Positions 16,153 to 24,609 of a stretch of DNA of 64,000 bases are shown one piece after another. The notes beneath the pieces are model-generated. The model was not told where the DNA came from and did not search any database. It saw only the letters and a program-made list of their open reading frames with translations. How positions within the stretch are numbered: the stretch's first letter is position 1; each line of letters begins with the position of its first letter. The stretch is from an uncultured Christensenella sp. (lineage in GTDB: Bacteria > Bacillota > Clostridia > Christensenellales > Borkfalkiaceae), in contig CAJTLF010000002.1 in the NCBI GenBank assembly GCA_910577555.1, positions 1 to 64,000 of the forward strand. The letters are read 5' to 3'. The position numbers were made by a program, and so were the translations under genes.

Positions 16153-17172
16153 ATGAACGTTAAATCAAATAAGATTAAAACCATAATTATGGTTGTAGCA
16201 GTTATACTTGCATTAACTCTTGCCTGCGGCTGGATAGCGCAGACGGTTGTAAGCAAGCAGAAAGAGCCGGTGCAGATTACGGCAGAGGAAGCAGACGGTA
16301 GCGGTTTGCTTTTAACGCCATTAAGCACGAGCGCAATGCGCCTTGCGGCTACACCGCTTGCGGAACAGTCAGGGGACAGCTATGTTCTTACGGCTACGAT
16401 AACTCCGTCAAATGCGGGTGACAAGGGCGTAGATTGGTCGGTTAATTGGAATGATTCTTCTGCAGCTTGGGTGAGCGGTAAAAGCGTAACGGACTACATT
16501 ACTGTTACACTCCCGACAGACGGTGCGCTTACCGCAACGGTAACTTGTAAAAAAGCGTTCGGCGAGAAGATAATAGTTACGGCTACAAGCCGTGAGAACA
16601 GAAAATATTATGCCGAGTGTATGTGTGATTACAGTAAGAAAATAACGGGCTTTAACATTTCTTCGTATGCGGGTTATGAGGCAACAAACGTAATTTTATC
16701 GGAAAAGACAAGCTCGTATACTTTTGATAAACCCACTTACTGTTTTAATTATACGAATACGGTCGTTGCGTTTACCTATTCGGATTATACGGTAGATGAC
16801 AATTTTTCAACCGCCTATTCCGCAACGATAAATTCGGAATACAGCGGGTGTTTCAGCGGTGAAGGATTAACTCCCAAGCAAACGTCAATGTCGCTTAATT
16901 ATCTTTGGGGCGGTACTTATTTCTTCTATGCTTATCTATCTGTTCCCGGCGGTATGCGTGAAGTTTCGTTCTGCGGTTTTACTGCCGAACAGGCAAACGT
17001 TGCCGTAACGATAGCCAAACAGCATACGGATATCGCCGCTTATAATTGGTCTGTCACCTGCACGGGCAAGTATTCTTCATACAAGCATACTATACCCGTT
17101 TATTTTACGGAAAGTTCTTTAACGGCAGTCGTTACCGGTGTATCTCTTGATAATTCAAGTTTAATGTATTAA
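16153..17172 (+). CDS. Membrane-anchored Ig-like protein, paralogue 2
   Basis: This 339-residue protein has a membrane helix at about 12-34 that is nearly identical to the one in the preceding gene, but with LTLAC where paralogue 1 has LTLAG. A clear bacterial Ig-like domain follows (about 75-160: YVLTATITPSNAGDKGVDWS, then ITVTLPTDGALTATVTC and IIVTATS), like Ig domains of phage surface proteins. The rest diverges from paralogue 1. The ribosome-binding site is AAGGAGG. It is 12 nt after paralogue 1 and the arrangement suggests tandem duplication followed by divergence of the exposed part. Confidence 0.65.
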   Translation: MNVKSNKIKTIIMVVAVILALTLACGWIAQTVVSKQKEPVQITAEEADGSGLLLTPLSTSAMRLAATPLAEQSGDSYVLTATITPSNAGDKGVDWSVNWNDSSAAWVSGKSVTDYITVTLPTDGALTATVTCKKAFGEKIIVTATSRENRKYYAECMCDYSKKITGFNISSYAGYEATNVILSEKTSSYTFDKPTYCFNYTNTVVAFTYSDYTVDDNFSTAYSATINSEYSGCFSGEGLTPKQTSMSLNYLWGGTYFFYAYLSVPGGMREVSFCGFTAEQANVAVTIAKQHTDIAAYNWSVTCTGKYSSYKHTIPVYFTESSLTAVVTGVSLDNSSLMY

Positions 17173-17183
17173 AGGGGGTGCGC

Positions 17184-17927
17184 ATGAGCAAAACGTTAGC
17201 AAAGATAATAGGCTACGGCGCTTTGGTTCTCATAGTGGTTGTGGCTTTCGGGTTTATTTATAAGTTTACCAACGGATTCAACGAAGATTTTAAAACCTTT
17301 TACATTGAGTATGACGGTAAACAGATATTAACGGCAGACAGTAAGCTGACATTGGAAGAAGGCGAAACGCACACGTTTATCGTCAGATACACCTTTGACA
17401 GTGATAAGTCCGAACCGAAAGATTACAGCGTAAAGATTATCCCCAACGTCGAGCGTGATTTCGATTACACAGTTAACGGCGATAAGTATATCTATTCCAA
17501 AACGGGCGAGATGACAGCGGCGTTTAATTTTGAAAAAGGACAAGCGCAGTTTTCAATAACCATACCCGAAGGTTTCGATTTACAGAAAGCATTGGCAAGC
17601 GTGAACAGCGGTAAAACCGTTGTCGTGCCGACAGACGCCGATACTAATAACACATATCCTTACACGCTCGTGGTTTCTTCGTATAACGGAAAAGTTACAT
17701 ACAGTATTGACCTCAACACCGTTGATACAAGCATAATTGTAAAGCCTGAATTTGCAAGCGAATACAAAATATCCGGTATCAACGTTAATTTAGGTTCGGG
17801 CGAATCGTATATCGAAGATTTACGGGGCAATAACGGCACTTACACTTTCACAATGCCCGATACGGCGACAATGGAAATAGACGGATATATCACGCTTATG
17901 TTCTATATCATTCCGATAGATATGTGA
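17184..17927 (+). CDS. Membrane-anchored hypothetical surface protein
   Basis: This encodes 247 residues: an N-terminal membrane helix (about 8-28, IGYGALVLIVVVAFGFIYKF) and a beta-rich extracellular domain rich in Thr, Ser and Asp. The ATG at 17184 is preferred to the GTG at 17178 because the GGGGG ribosome-binding site overlaps that GTG. Its stop overlaps the next reading frame. It has the same topology as the two Ig-like proteins before it but no clear sequence similarity. It is a candidate minor structural protein of the filamentous element. Confidence 0.6.
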   Translation: MSKTLAKIIGYGALVLIVVVAFGFIYKFTNGFNEDFKTFYIEYDGKQILTADSKLTLEEGETHTFIVRYTFDSDKSEPKDYSVKIIPNVERDFDYTVNGDKYIYSKTGEMTAAFNFEKGQAQFSITIPEGFDLQKALASVNSGKTVVVPTDADTNNTYPYTLVVSSYNGKVTYSIDLNTVDTSIIVKPEFASEYKISGINVNLGSGESYIEDLRGNNGTYTFTMPDTATMEIDGYITLMFYIIPIDM

Positions 17928-17935
17928 GGCGGCGT

Positions 17936-20053
17936 ATGAGAACGATTACAAAACGGTTTATTTACGTCATACTTACGGCTGTTTTGTGTGTTGTAACGGT
18001 ATTTTGCGGACAAGTAACATTGTCCGCATCTGCCGACACAGAGAACAGTGTTCAGTCAGTTTATGAAAATACTAACGTATTAAACAACCTTAAAGGCTCG
18101 ACAATAGGCGGCAAGCAATTCGATTTAGCGGATTATCCGCATAACAGTAAGGGCAAGCCGCAGATAATATCCTTCGTTGAGTTCTGTTATTCGTACTATG
18201 CCGAAAAACAGTCAGATTACGGGCATTACGTTTATGTGTACAATCCGCAGGACGTTGCGTTTGATATGTCAACCGAGCGCAATAAAATTCAGTTTACATA
18301 CGGTTCAAGGCAAAGCTATTCAAAATACACTCTTGAATTTATAAACTACTCCACCGAAGCGGGCTACGAAGGGCGGTTCTGGAAGTTCAAAGTTCAGCTC
18401 TCGGACGAACAGCGGACAAGCATATTAAAGGAAGTTGACGAAAACAGCCGAGTCTATAAGGTAAGCGGTATTGAATTATCTGTCAAAAACGTAGTAACCG
18501 AATATGTATGCGCACAGACTTACACCTATAAAGGTTATGCGCTCGGCTACGGCTCGGAATTGGCTATAAGCGATACTATCTCTTGTAAAGTGGATGGGTT
18601 TGATAAGTATTTATCTCTGGACGTACACAGCACGTTCTTTCGCGGTAAAGGCACGAACGGCAAGAAGTATATTCAGGACACATTGCATAGCGTTTATTTT
18701 TCCGTTCCCAACTCTGTCATAGACGAATACGGCAGAATGACCGCCGTTCACGCAACTTGGTTAAATGCTTATACGGCGCCGGCGTTAGTAACGGGCAACA
18801 GCGGTTATTACGAAACAATGCTCGACCATATAGGCGAACAAATAGGAGTGCCTGAAACGTATTCTGATTTAAAATTCAAGTACAGTTTCAGGACGGAAGA
18901 AGATTTATCTAATACTTCAATAGGCGGCGTGCATTTCTCGGGGTACTATTACGGCTATAATTACCCTTCAAAACTTTCAAGCAACATAGTAAACAACATA
19001 ACTAATCTGCATTGGCTGTTTAAAGCGGAGAACGGGGACGCCGACACCTATGACGTGCCGAGCGAGGATATTTTAGACTATATGAGCCGGTACACTGCGG
19101 TACATGGCGGTGAGCTTGTAAACGATAAATACAGCAAGGCATTGTTTGAAAGCGTTGACAGTTCTTTTACGGATATAAACATTCAGGCGGACGAAACCTA
19201 TTCACTGACTTCCAAAATTATAAAGCAGTCTTGGTGGGAAAAGCTGTTCGGAACTTCGCACGTTGAAGAAGTTGAGGACTTTAATAACATTAAAGCTATA
19301 CAGGCGGTTGATTATAGCGACATATCAAATCTTGATAGCGTTCAGGTCTGTAAGAAGTATTACGTTGACGATTCCGACTACAGCGAGTTCAGTGCATTTT
19401 GTAAAACGGCAAAGCGAAAAAACGAAACGGTTTATTTGTTTCGCTATAAACAGTCCGAATACTTTTCGGCGGAAGTTTACGAAGGAATGTGGAAGCAGAC
19501 TTGGGTATTGAATACGGGTGGAATTGCCATAGCCCTCGGTTACGTTTATTCCTTTGAGAACAGCGATACCAACGCCTTTATTATGCAACAATGGGTGCAG
19601 CTCGATTTCGATATTATAGACCTGACGTTCACAAAGGACGGCGTAGAAACAGTTATCCCCGTTATTATGTCGCCTATGGATATTGTAGCTGATGGCGACC
19701 ACCCCGTATCAACGAAGAAGGACGGCGGGCTTCAATGGTGGCAGATACTGTTAGGCGTTATTGCACTGTTGTTCATTGTCTGGTTGCTAATAAAGTTCTT
19801 GCCGCTTATCGTCTATGCAATAGGTAAAGTTATTGTCGTGCCGTTTAAGGCGGTAGGGGCAGTAAATAAACGACGAAAAGAAAAGCGTAATGGAGCGAAA
19901 GCGGACAAGCCCGTTAAAGTTAAGGCGGAGAAGGAAAAATACAAACAAAAGAAGCAAGCAAGCGATAGTTCGTTTAACGATTACTATGAAGATTTTTCAG
20001 AAGATATAGATTGGGACGAAGTGTGGCAGGCTTTGCAAGATGGCAAATTATAA
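17936..20053 (+). CDS. Large surface protein with C-terminal membrane anchor (pIII-like adsorption candidate)
   Basis: This encodes 705 residues from the ATG at 17936 (GTG at 17924 is the alternative). A cleavable signal peptide ends near ASA-DTENS (about 34). A long extracellular region rich in Tyr and Ser follows, then a single strong membrane segment at about 604-640 (WWQILLGVIALLFIVWLLIK) and a highly basic cytoplasmic tail of about 60 residues ending in an acidic stretch. A secreted protein held by a C-terminal helix, encoded just before the assembly ATPase, resembles the topology and position of filamentous phage adsorption protein pIII. The charged tail is longer than usual. No sequence motif proves the role. 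Confidence 0.6.
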   Translation: MRTITKRFIYVILTAVLCVVTVFCGQVTLSASADTENSVQSVYENTNVLNNLKGSTIGGKQFDLADYPHNSKGKPQIISFVEFCYSYYAEKQSDYGHYVYVYNPQDVAFDMSTERNKIQFTYGSRQSYSKYTLEFINYSTEAGYEGRFWKFKVQLSDEQRTSILKEVDENSRVYKVSGIELSVKNVVTEYVCAQTYTYKGYALGYGSELAISDTISCKVDGFDKYLSLDVHSTFFRGKGTNGKKYIQDTLHSVYFSVPNSVIDEYGRMTAVHATWLNAYTAPALVTGNSGYYETMLDHIGEQIGVPETYSDLKFKYSFRTEEDLSNTSIGGVHFSGYYYGYNYPSKLSSNIVNNITNLHWLFKAENGDADTYDVPSEDILDYMSRYTAVHGGELVNDKYSKALFESVDSSFTDINIQADETYSLTSKIIKQSWWEKLFGTSHVEEVEDFNNIKAIQAVDYSDISNLDSVQVCKKYYVDDSDYSEFSAFCKTAKRKNETVYLFRYKQSEYFSAEVYEGMWKQTWVLNTGGIAIALGYVYSFENSDTNAFIMQQWVQLDFDIIDLTFTKDGVETVIPVIMSPMDIVADGDHPVSTKKDGGLQWWQILLGVIALLFIVWLLIKFLPLIVYAIGKVIVVPFKAVGAVNKRRKEKRNGAKADKPVKVKAEKEKYKQKKQASDSSFNDYYEDFSEDIDWDEVWQALQDGKL

Positions 20054-20077
20054 CTGTCTAAATTATTAGACGAACAC

Positions 20078-20117
20078 GCGCCGACGAAATTACAGATTCC
20101 GTCGGCGCAACTTTTTT
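20078..20117 (+). terminator. Terminator after the large surface protein
   Basis: GCGCCGACG (20078-20086) pairs with CGTCGGCGC (20100-20108), followed by AAC and six T. It separates the structural genes from the coat-peptide/ATPase/Rep genes and could lower their expression. Confidence 0.85.
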
Positions 20118-20131
20118 AAGGAGAATTAAAA

Positions 20132-20230
20132 GTGAAAATCATAAAACGAATTTTAGTGATTGCGACATTAGTCGTGATTGCGCTTTTAATAAGTTATCTC
20201 GTCTATACGGGAGGACAAGTCAATGCGTAG
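20132..20230 (+). CDS. 32-residue single-transmembrane peptide, candidate minor coat protein
   Basis: A GTG at 20132 with AAGGAG 8 nt upstream opens a 32-codon gene. It has a basic N-terminus (KIIKR), one hydrophobic helix (about 6-22, ILVIATLVVIALLISYLVY) and a short polar tail. Its stop overlaps the ATG of the ATPase gene by 8 nt, so translation is coupled. Filamentous phages encode coat peptides of this size with one membrane helix (pVII/pIX type, about 30 residues) near the assembly genes. The role is inferred from size, topology and neighbours. Confidence 0.55.
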   Translation: MKIIKRILVIATLVVIALLISYLVYTGGQVNA

Positions 20231-22061
20231 AGCTTTAAACATAATACTTACGATTGCGCTTACAATAGGCTTTGTTTTGTTAGGAGTGTTTGTGTTTCGC
20301 TCGTCGTATATAAGGCTCGGTTATGCGTTCAAGGACTTCGGGCTTTCAGTGGCTTATTATTTTTGCGTAATGTTTAATATACGGTATAACATAACGCCAA
20401 CGGTAAATTTCATACCGGACGTACAGACACCGCAGGTAACTTTACCCACTGATTTTAACGGGTTCAAAAACAATACAGCGCAATACTTTTCTTTGCTTAT
20501 CAGCGGTGATAATTTTAACGCTTGGTTGGCACATATATCATTGGTAATGGCGGACTTCGGAAAGATTTTAGTCATTATACTGCCGTGCATTGCCGTATTG
20601 ATACTCATTATAAGGGCTTTATATAAACGTGCTAATAATAAACACGGTAAAGATACTGTTCTGTTACGCATATTTAAAGGCGTTTCAAGGGTTACATATC
20701 AGCCAGTAAAACGGTTCGTTATGGGATATGTGGCGTTTATTCAAGAGCATAGCTGGATTTGGATTAGTTGGGTTTTTATCTGGATATTGAATTTCAACCT
20801 TGCAACTATCGTTATTGAGTTCCTTGCGTATTACTTTTACTTCGCCATAGAATTTGATTTCAGTACAATTTACACGCAGTTCGTAAAACTGTTTGCGGAC
20901 TTAAAAACACCGTTCATATACTTTCCGTATTGGTCGCTGCTGTTTATAATTTATCCGCTTTTCGATAGGTTCAGAAAGCGCATAGCAACGGCAAGACTAC
21001 GGCATTACGAAGCAAAGAACTGCGGGTTTATAAACGAGCTGCCTATCGTGTCTATGACTTGCGGTTCTATGGGAAAGAAAAAGACTACGGCAATTACGGA
21101 TATGGCGTTGTCGCAGGAAGTTATGTTCAGACAAAAGGCTTTTGATATATTGCAGAAGTGTGATATGAAGTTTCCGTTCTTTCCGTGGATAATGTTTGAA
21201 AAAGCGTTGCAAGCGGTAATAGAGAACGGCAGTGTTTATAACCTTGCTACGGTCAAATGCTGGGTTATCAGTCTGGAAGAACGGGGCGAACTGTTCGGCT
21301 ATGACGGCGAGCGGTACGGGCTTATCAATGACGACGGCTTGAAAGAGGAAGGGATATACAGTGTGCTTTCCACTTATGCGCAAGCCTATTTTATTTACAT
21401 AATAGAAAGCAGTCTTATAGTTTCTAATTACTCGATAAGAGAGGACAACCTTTTAATTGATAGCGGCAATTTCCCGATATGGCTTACAGATTTCTTCCCG
21501 ACTAATTTCAGACGGGATAGCAGGCACGTGCATATTCTGGACTTCGATATTTTAAGGCTCGGCAAAAAGGTTATTGAGAATAATCCGAACGCCGGTAGTT
21601 TTGAGTTCGGCGTAATAGGTATTACGGAAATAGGCAAAGAGCGTGGTAATAATCTTGAATTGCAGGAAAAGAAAAAGAACGCCGAAGAAGCGAACCAGAA
21701 GAACGACAAATTTAATTCTTGGCTTAAAATGTGCAGGCACTCGGCAACGGTTGACAATTTCCCTTTTATTAAAGTATTTGCGGACGAACAGCGTCCGGAA
21801 AGCTGGGGAGCAGATGCAAGAGATTTATGCGATATTGTAAACATAATTTCAAGCGGCGAACTCAAGCTCGCTATGCCGTTCTACACAATAGGCGATATGC
21901 TGGCGGAGTGGGTGTTCAACAGGTTCATAGGTTTGTATTACGATTTCCGTTTCCGCAGGGGCGACAATACTTTACTTGTTCATATTCTCAAAAGCGTTAC
22001 CGCATGGCTTTGGAAGCGCAATATCAGGATATACAATAGGTACGGCTATTCTGTGCTTTAA
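20223..22061 (+). CDS. Zot/pI-like assembly ATPase with N-terminal membrane domain
   Basis: This 612-residue protein has four or five membrane helices in the first about 255 residues. A cytoplasmic domain follows, opening with a P-loop-like sequence at residues 281-289 (GSMGKKKTT), aligning with GxxGxGKT of filamentous phage pI/Zot but with Lys in place of the second Gly. A hydrophobic strand ending in acid (GVIGITEIGKERGNN, about 463) is a candidate Walker B. The pI/Zot family pumps phage through the membrane. In the usual form the ATPase precedes a single helix; here the order is reversed and extended. It follows the 32-residue peptide and precedes Rep, as expected for an assembly gene. Confidence 0.55.
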   Translation: MRRALNIILTIALTIGFVLLGVFVFRSSYIRLGYAFKDFGLSVAYYFCVMFNIRYNITPTVNFIPDVQTPQVTLPTDFNGFKNNTAQYFSLLISGDNFNAWLAHISLVMADFGKILVIILPCIAVLILIIRALYKRANNKHGKDTVLLRIFKGVSRVTYQPVKRFVMGYVAFIQEHSWIWISWVFIWILNFNLATIVIEFLAYYFYFAIEFDFSTIYTQFVKLFADLKTPFIYFPYWSLLFIIYPLFDRFRKRIATARLRHYEAKNCGFINELPIVSMTCGSMGKKKTTAITDMALSQEVMFRQKAFDILQKCDMKFPFFPWIMFEKALQAVIENGSVYNLATVKCWVISLEERGELFGYDGERYGLINDDGLKEEGIYSVLSTYAQAYFIYIIESSLIVSNYSIREDNLLIDSGNFPIWLTDFFPTNFRRDSRHVHILDFDILRLGKKVIENNPNAGSFEFGVIGITEIGKERGNNLELQEKKKNAEEANQKNDKFNSWLKMCRHSATVDNFPFIKVFADEQRPESWGADARDLCDIVNIISSGELKLAMPFYTIGDMLAEWVFNRFIGLYYDFRFRRGDNTLLVHILKSVTAWLWKRNIRIYNRYGYSVL

Positions 22062-22082
22062 ATTGAAAAAGAACGCGGAACG

Positions 22083-22313
22083 ATGGACGGTAAGGTAAGC
22101 AAGAAAAAGTATTATCTTATGAGTGCAAAAATTTACCGTAAGCGTTTTGCTACCGACTGCTTTGCTGATTACTTTAACGATATGGCTTTGCGTACTAACA
22201 TAGGTCTTAACGATTATCGTGAGTACTTAACGGAGTGTGCAAGCGTTGACGAATTGCAGGCGCAAAACAGCTATTTCATTAACGCACTTTACGGTTTAGG
22301 GGGTGATGGTTGA
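22083..22313 (+). CDS. Small hypothetical protein before Rep
   Basis: This encodes 76 residues with a basic N-terminal third (MDGKVSKKKYYL) and acidic remainder, no membrane segment and no recognised family. Its TGA overlaps the ATG of the Rep gene (TGATG), implying coupled translation. It could be a replication accessory or packaging-related protein. Confidence 0.55.
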   Translation: MDGKVSKKKYYLMSAKIYRKRFATDCFADYFNDMALRTNIGLNDYREYLTECASVDELQAQNSYFINALYGLGGDG

Positions 22314-23389
22314 TGGCGTATAACCGGCAACAGCAGGTTAAGCCAAAGGGTGGTTTTTATCCCGAAACAAAAGTATATTTTGACGGTTCGCACTACATAG
22401 CAATTCCGCATACTGAACGCCCTTACAGACCACGCAAAAAGCCCGTTGAAGAAGTTATCACGCTTGATGAAGAGAAGCCCGAAGAAAGCGAAATTACGCA
22501 ATCTGAAAGTGATTGCGAACTGCAAGAAAACAGCGCACCGGCAGAAGAAGCCGATGCGCTTACAAGCGTTGAAAATATAGATACACCCCCGAATATAGTG
22601 CAAATACCGCAAAAGCAATTAACAAAAAATCAGCTATTTGAAAAACTGTATAACGAAAACCTTTATGTTAAATTGCGTGAACGGCGGAAAATAATATTAG
22701 ACGGAATGCTGCCGTATTTTGATGATTATGACAAAGCATTAGAATATGTGCAAAGCAACCTATGGCGCAAGCGTAGGAATTTAATTGCCCGTCGGATACG
22801 GCTTACACGTAAAGCAAATTTGCAAGCGTTCAATTATTTTGTTACATTTACATATAGCGACGCTCTGCATACGGAAACAACTTTTAAGAAGAAGCTGACA
22901 AACTGTTTAAGTTTGTTTTGCTCTCGCAAGCAATGGAAGTATATAGGGGTATGGGAGCGTTCGCCTGAAAAACAGCGGCTTCACTTTCACGGTGTATTTG
23001 ATATTCCCGAAGGCACAATGCCCGGTATGTTGTTTGAAACTAACGATTATAATTTCAAATCGCACCGCCGACAAAAGACGGTTCAGAACTCGTACTTCGT
23101 AGATAAATTCGGGCGTTGTGATTTTGAAGAAATAGAAGGCAACGGCAAGCTCGGTGAAGCGTTGGCGTACATTATGAAATATATAGAAAAGAGTGGGGAA
23201 AAGATAGTATATTCAAAAGGACTGCCGCAGTACTTTATATCTGATATTATGACGAAAGACGTTGTTACTAAAATAGGCTTGGAAGAAAGTAAGCTGCTGC
23301 TGTATGACGACTTCAAATGTTGGGACGAAGGTGTACTCGTCTGTACGGTGGGCGCAAAGACGATTAAGCAACTACGCAAAAGTAACTGA
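22313..23389 (+). CDS. HUH-family rolling-circle replication initiator
   Basis: This encodes 358 residues from the ATG at 22313 with GGGGGTGA as ribosome-binding site. A disordered acidic N-terminal region (about 1-100) precedes the nuclease domain. Motif I is FVTFTYSD (176-183), motif II is the metal-binding HFH (His224, His226, in RLHFHGVF) and motif III is YIMKYIEK with Tyr286 and Tyr290, each followed by Lys three residues later. This is the HUH single-strand nicking and joining enzyme used for rolling-circle replication by inoviruses and small plasmids. The strong hairpins 55-200 nt downstream are candidate origin or packaging sites. The paired tyrosines suggest the two-tyrosine (phiX174 A-like) subclass. 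Confidence 0.8.
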   Translation: MAYNRQQQVKPKGGFYPETKVYFDGSHYIAIPHTERPYRPRKKPVEEVITLDEEKPEESEITQSESDCELQENSAPAEEADALTSVENIDTPPNIVQIPQKQLTKNQLFEKLYNENLYVKLRERRKIILDGMLPYFDDYDKALEYVQSNLWRKRRNLIARRIRLTRKANLQAFNYFVTFTYSDALHTETTFKKKLTNCLSLFCSRKQWKYIGVWERSPEKQRLHFHGVFDIPEGTMPGMLFETNDYNFKSHRRQKTVQNSYFVDKFGRCDFEEIEGNGKLGEALAYIMKYIEKSGEKIVYSKGLPQYFISDIMTKDVVTKIGLEESKLLLYDDFKCWDEGVLVCTVGAKTIKQLRKSN

Positions 23390-23443
23390 ATTGAAAATGA
23401 TATTAAATAGGTTTTAAAATCGTGTGTTTGCGCAACGGAAAGC

Positions 23444-23481
23444 GCGGGCGATTCGCAAGCGGTTTAGCGGCGAACGCCCGC
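23444..23481. repeat. Inverted repeat in the post-Rep intergenic region
   Basis: GCGGGCGATTCGC (23444-23456) pairs with GCGAACGCCCGC (23470-23481) with one bulge. It is the first of two GC-rich hairpins in an otherwise AT-rich gap. The plus-strand frame crossing it (23424-23633) reads through palindromes and is not called. Confidence 0.7.
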
Positions 23482-23525
23482 TCCGTTCGCTACGATTTTC
23501 GCATTTAAACTTTTCATTCGGTTAT

Positions 23526-23590
23526 AGTGCGTGTGCTGGTCGTCGGCGCGCGCCAGCGCGCCGACTTGTATCAAGACCAGCACACGCACT
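23526..23590. repeat. Large nested inverted repeat, candidate packaging signal or origin
   Basis: The outer arms AGTGCGTGTGCTGGTC (23526-23541) and GACCAGCACACGCACT (23575-23590) are perfect over 16 bp. Immediately inside, GTCGGCGCGC (23542-23551) and GCGCGCCGAC (23556-23565) pair over 10 bp around GCCA, leaving TTGTATCAA as a one-sided bulge. The fold would be very stable in single-stranded DNA. Filamentous phages carry such a hairpin as packaging signal beside the replication origin. No reading frame accounts for it. Confidence 0.75.
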
Positions 23591-23660
23591 GTCGTCAAGC
23601 ACTCAACCAAACTATAAGTCAAACCAAACTTAAACCCATAATTTGATTAACGATTAAGTT

Positions 23661-23679
23661 TAAGATAGGTTTTATCTTA
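23661..23679. terminator. Hairpin at the right edge of the prophage-like region
   Basis: TAAGATA (23661-23667) pairs with TATCTTA (23673-23679), followed by a T-rich stretch. It could end Rep transcription before the defence genes. The remaining DNA to 23752 shows nothing more. Confidence 0.45.
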
Positions 23680-23752
23680 TCTGTTTATTTTGTTTAATTG
23701 TTGGTGTTTTTTATTATAAATATTATAAATGGTATTTTAAATTGCGATTATT

Positions 23753-24562
23753 ATGTGTAAAGTAAAACGAAAATATAAAAACATATGCATTTGTTGTGCA
23801 TCGGAAAAAATATACGATGGTGATATTTTAGAAATTACGACTCTCAAATTTGTCGGTGAAATTGAGGAAAGACAAATAGAAAAGGCTTGTGTGATTCTCG
23901 ATGGCAAAGATTTGAAGTTGCAATTTGATGATAGAGTGGAAACGCTGGATTACATAGATTGCTCTAATGATGAGAATGCCAATCGTTTCTTTGAGATCAT
24001 AGATAATAAATACGGTGAGTATCACATAAATCCTTTGGAAGTGCTTAAGGCGGGATATGAGTTTTATCGAGCGTCTAAGCAAATAAATAACAATTGGTAT
24101 ATAAATTATCCGAAAATTTCGGCTCCGTTTGTAATTCCTATAGCGGTCAATTTATCTTTTGCTTGTGAATTGTTCTTGAAAGGATTGCTTTTATTGGAAA
24201 ATAAATATTATGACGATAAGCATAATCTTAGGAAGTTATACAAAAGTTTGAACGGCAAAACTCAGAATAAACTATTTGACTTAGTTAATTTGGAATTTCA
24301 GCTTGATGCCGGTCAAACAATTACAAAACAACAGTTTATAGAGACATTAAAGTTTGTTAAAGACTATTTTGTTAAGCAACGCTATTGGTTTGAACATAGA
24401 GAGACTGAACGGATATTTGAAAATGGTTTGGGAATCGATTTTATAAAAAAATTATGCGATGCTATTTTGTTAATAGCGAATTCCCGTATTGAAGAATACT
24501 TCAACTTTGAGTTGCTAGTTGCAGATCCTGAAAAGTTAGCACGGTTAAAAGATATATTATAG
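23753..24562 (+). CDS. HEPN-domain protein with RX4H motif (defence candidate 1)
   Basis: This encodes 269 residues. The N-terminal part (about 1-95) is small and beta-rich and starts with two Cys-rich turns (CICCAS). From about 100 the sequence fits a HEPN helical domain: PIAVNLSFACELFLKGLLLL, then KHNLRKLYKSL, and RYWFEH with Arg210 and His215, the RX4H signature of HEPN ribonucleases. HEPN RNases act in toxin, abortive infection and CRISPR systems by cutting RNA. The start at ATG 23753 has no clear ribosome-binding site. A second HEPN gene follows after 47 nt and an AbiH gene after that. Catalysis is inferred from the motif. Confidence 0.65.
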   Translation: MCKVKRKYKNICICCASEKIYDGDILEITTLKFVGEIEERQIEKACVILDGKDLKLQFDDRVETLDYIDCSNDENANRFFEIIDNKYGEYHINPLEVLKAGYEFYRASKQINNNWYINYPKISAPFVIPIAVNLSFACELFLKGLLLLENKYYDDKHNLRKLYKSLNGKTQNKLFDLVNLEFQLDAGQTITKQQFIETLKFVKDYFVKQRYWFEHRETERIFENGLGIDFIKKLCDAILLIANSRIEEYFNFELLVADPEKLARLKDIL

Positions 24563-24609
24563 TTATGTAATCGGTTTATGCTTAACAATAAAATTAGGAG
24601 ATTTTACTT

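Larger units (their letters stand above)
13320..23679 (+). mobile_element. Inovirus-like (filamentous phage) prophage
   Basis: All genes point the same way and the set matches an inovirus plan: a regulator, small early proteins, membrane-anchored structural or adsorption candidates, a very small transmembrane peptide, a Zot/pI-like ATPase, an HUH rolling-circle Rep, and an intergenic region with two strong hairpins (23444-23590). No capsid, tail, portal or terminase gene is present. No integrase gene is visible inside, so integration could rely on a host recombinase; I could not find repeats marking the ends, so the limits are approximate. The naming rests on the ATPase-Rep-hairpin combination and on gene sizes, not on a database match. 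Confidence 0.55.

Noticed and set aside
15106..17172. Diversity-generating retroelement or retron explaining the paralogues
   Set aside because: No reverse transcriptase gene or template/variable repeat pair was found in the window.
23424..23633. 69-codon plus-strand frame after Rep
   Set aside because: It reads through two GC-rich palindromes, giving Arg/Ala-rich nonsense, and has no ribosome-binding site.
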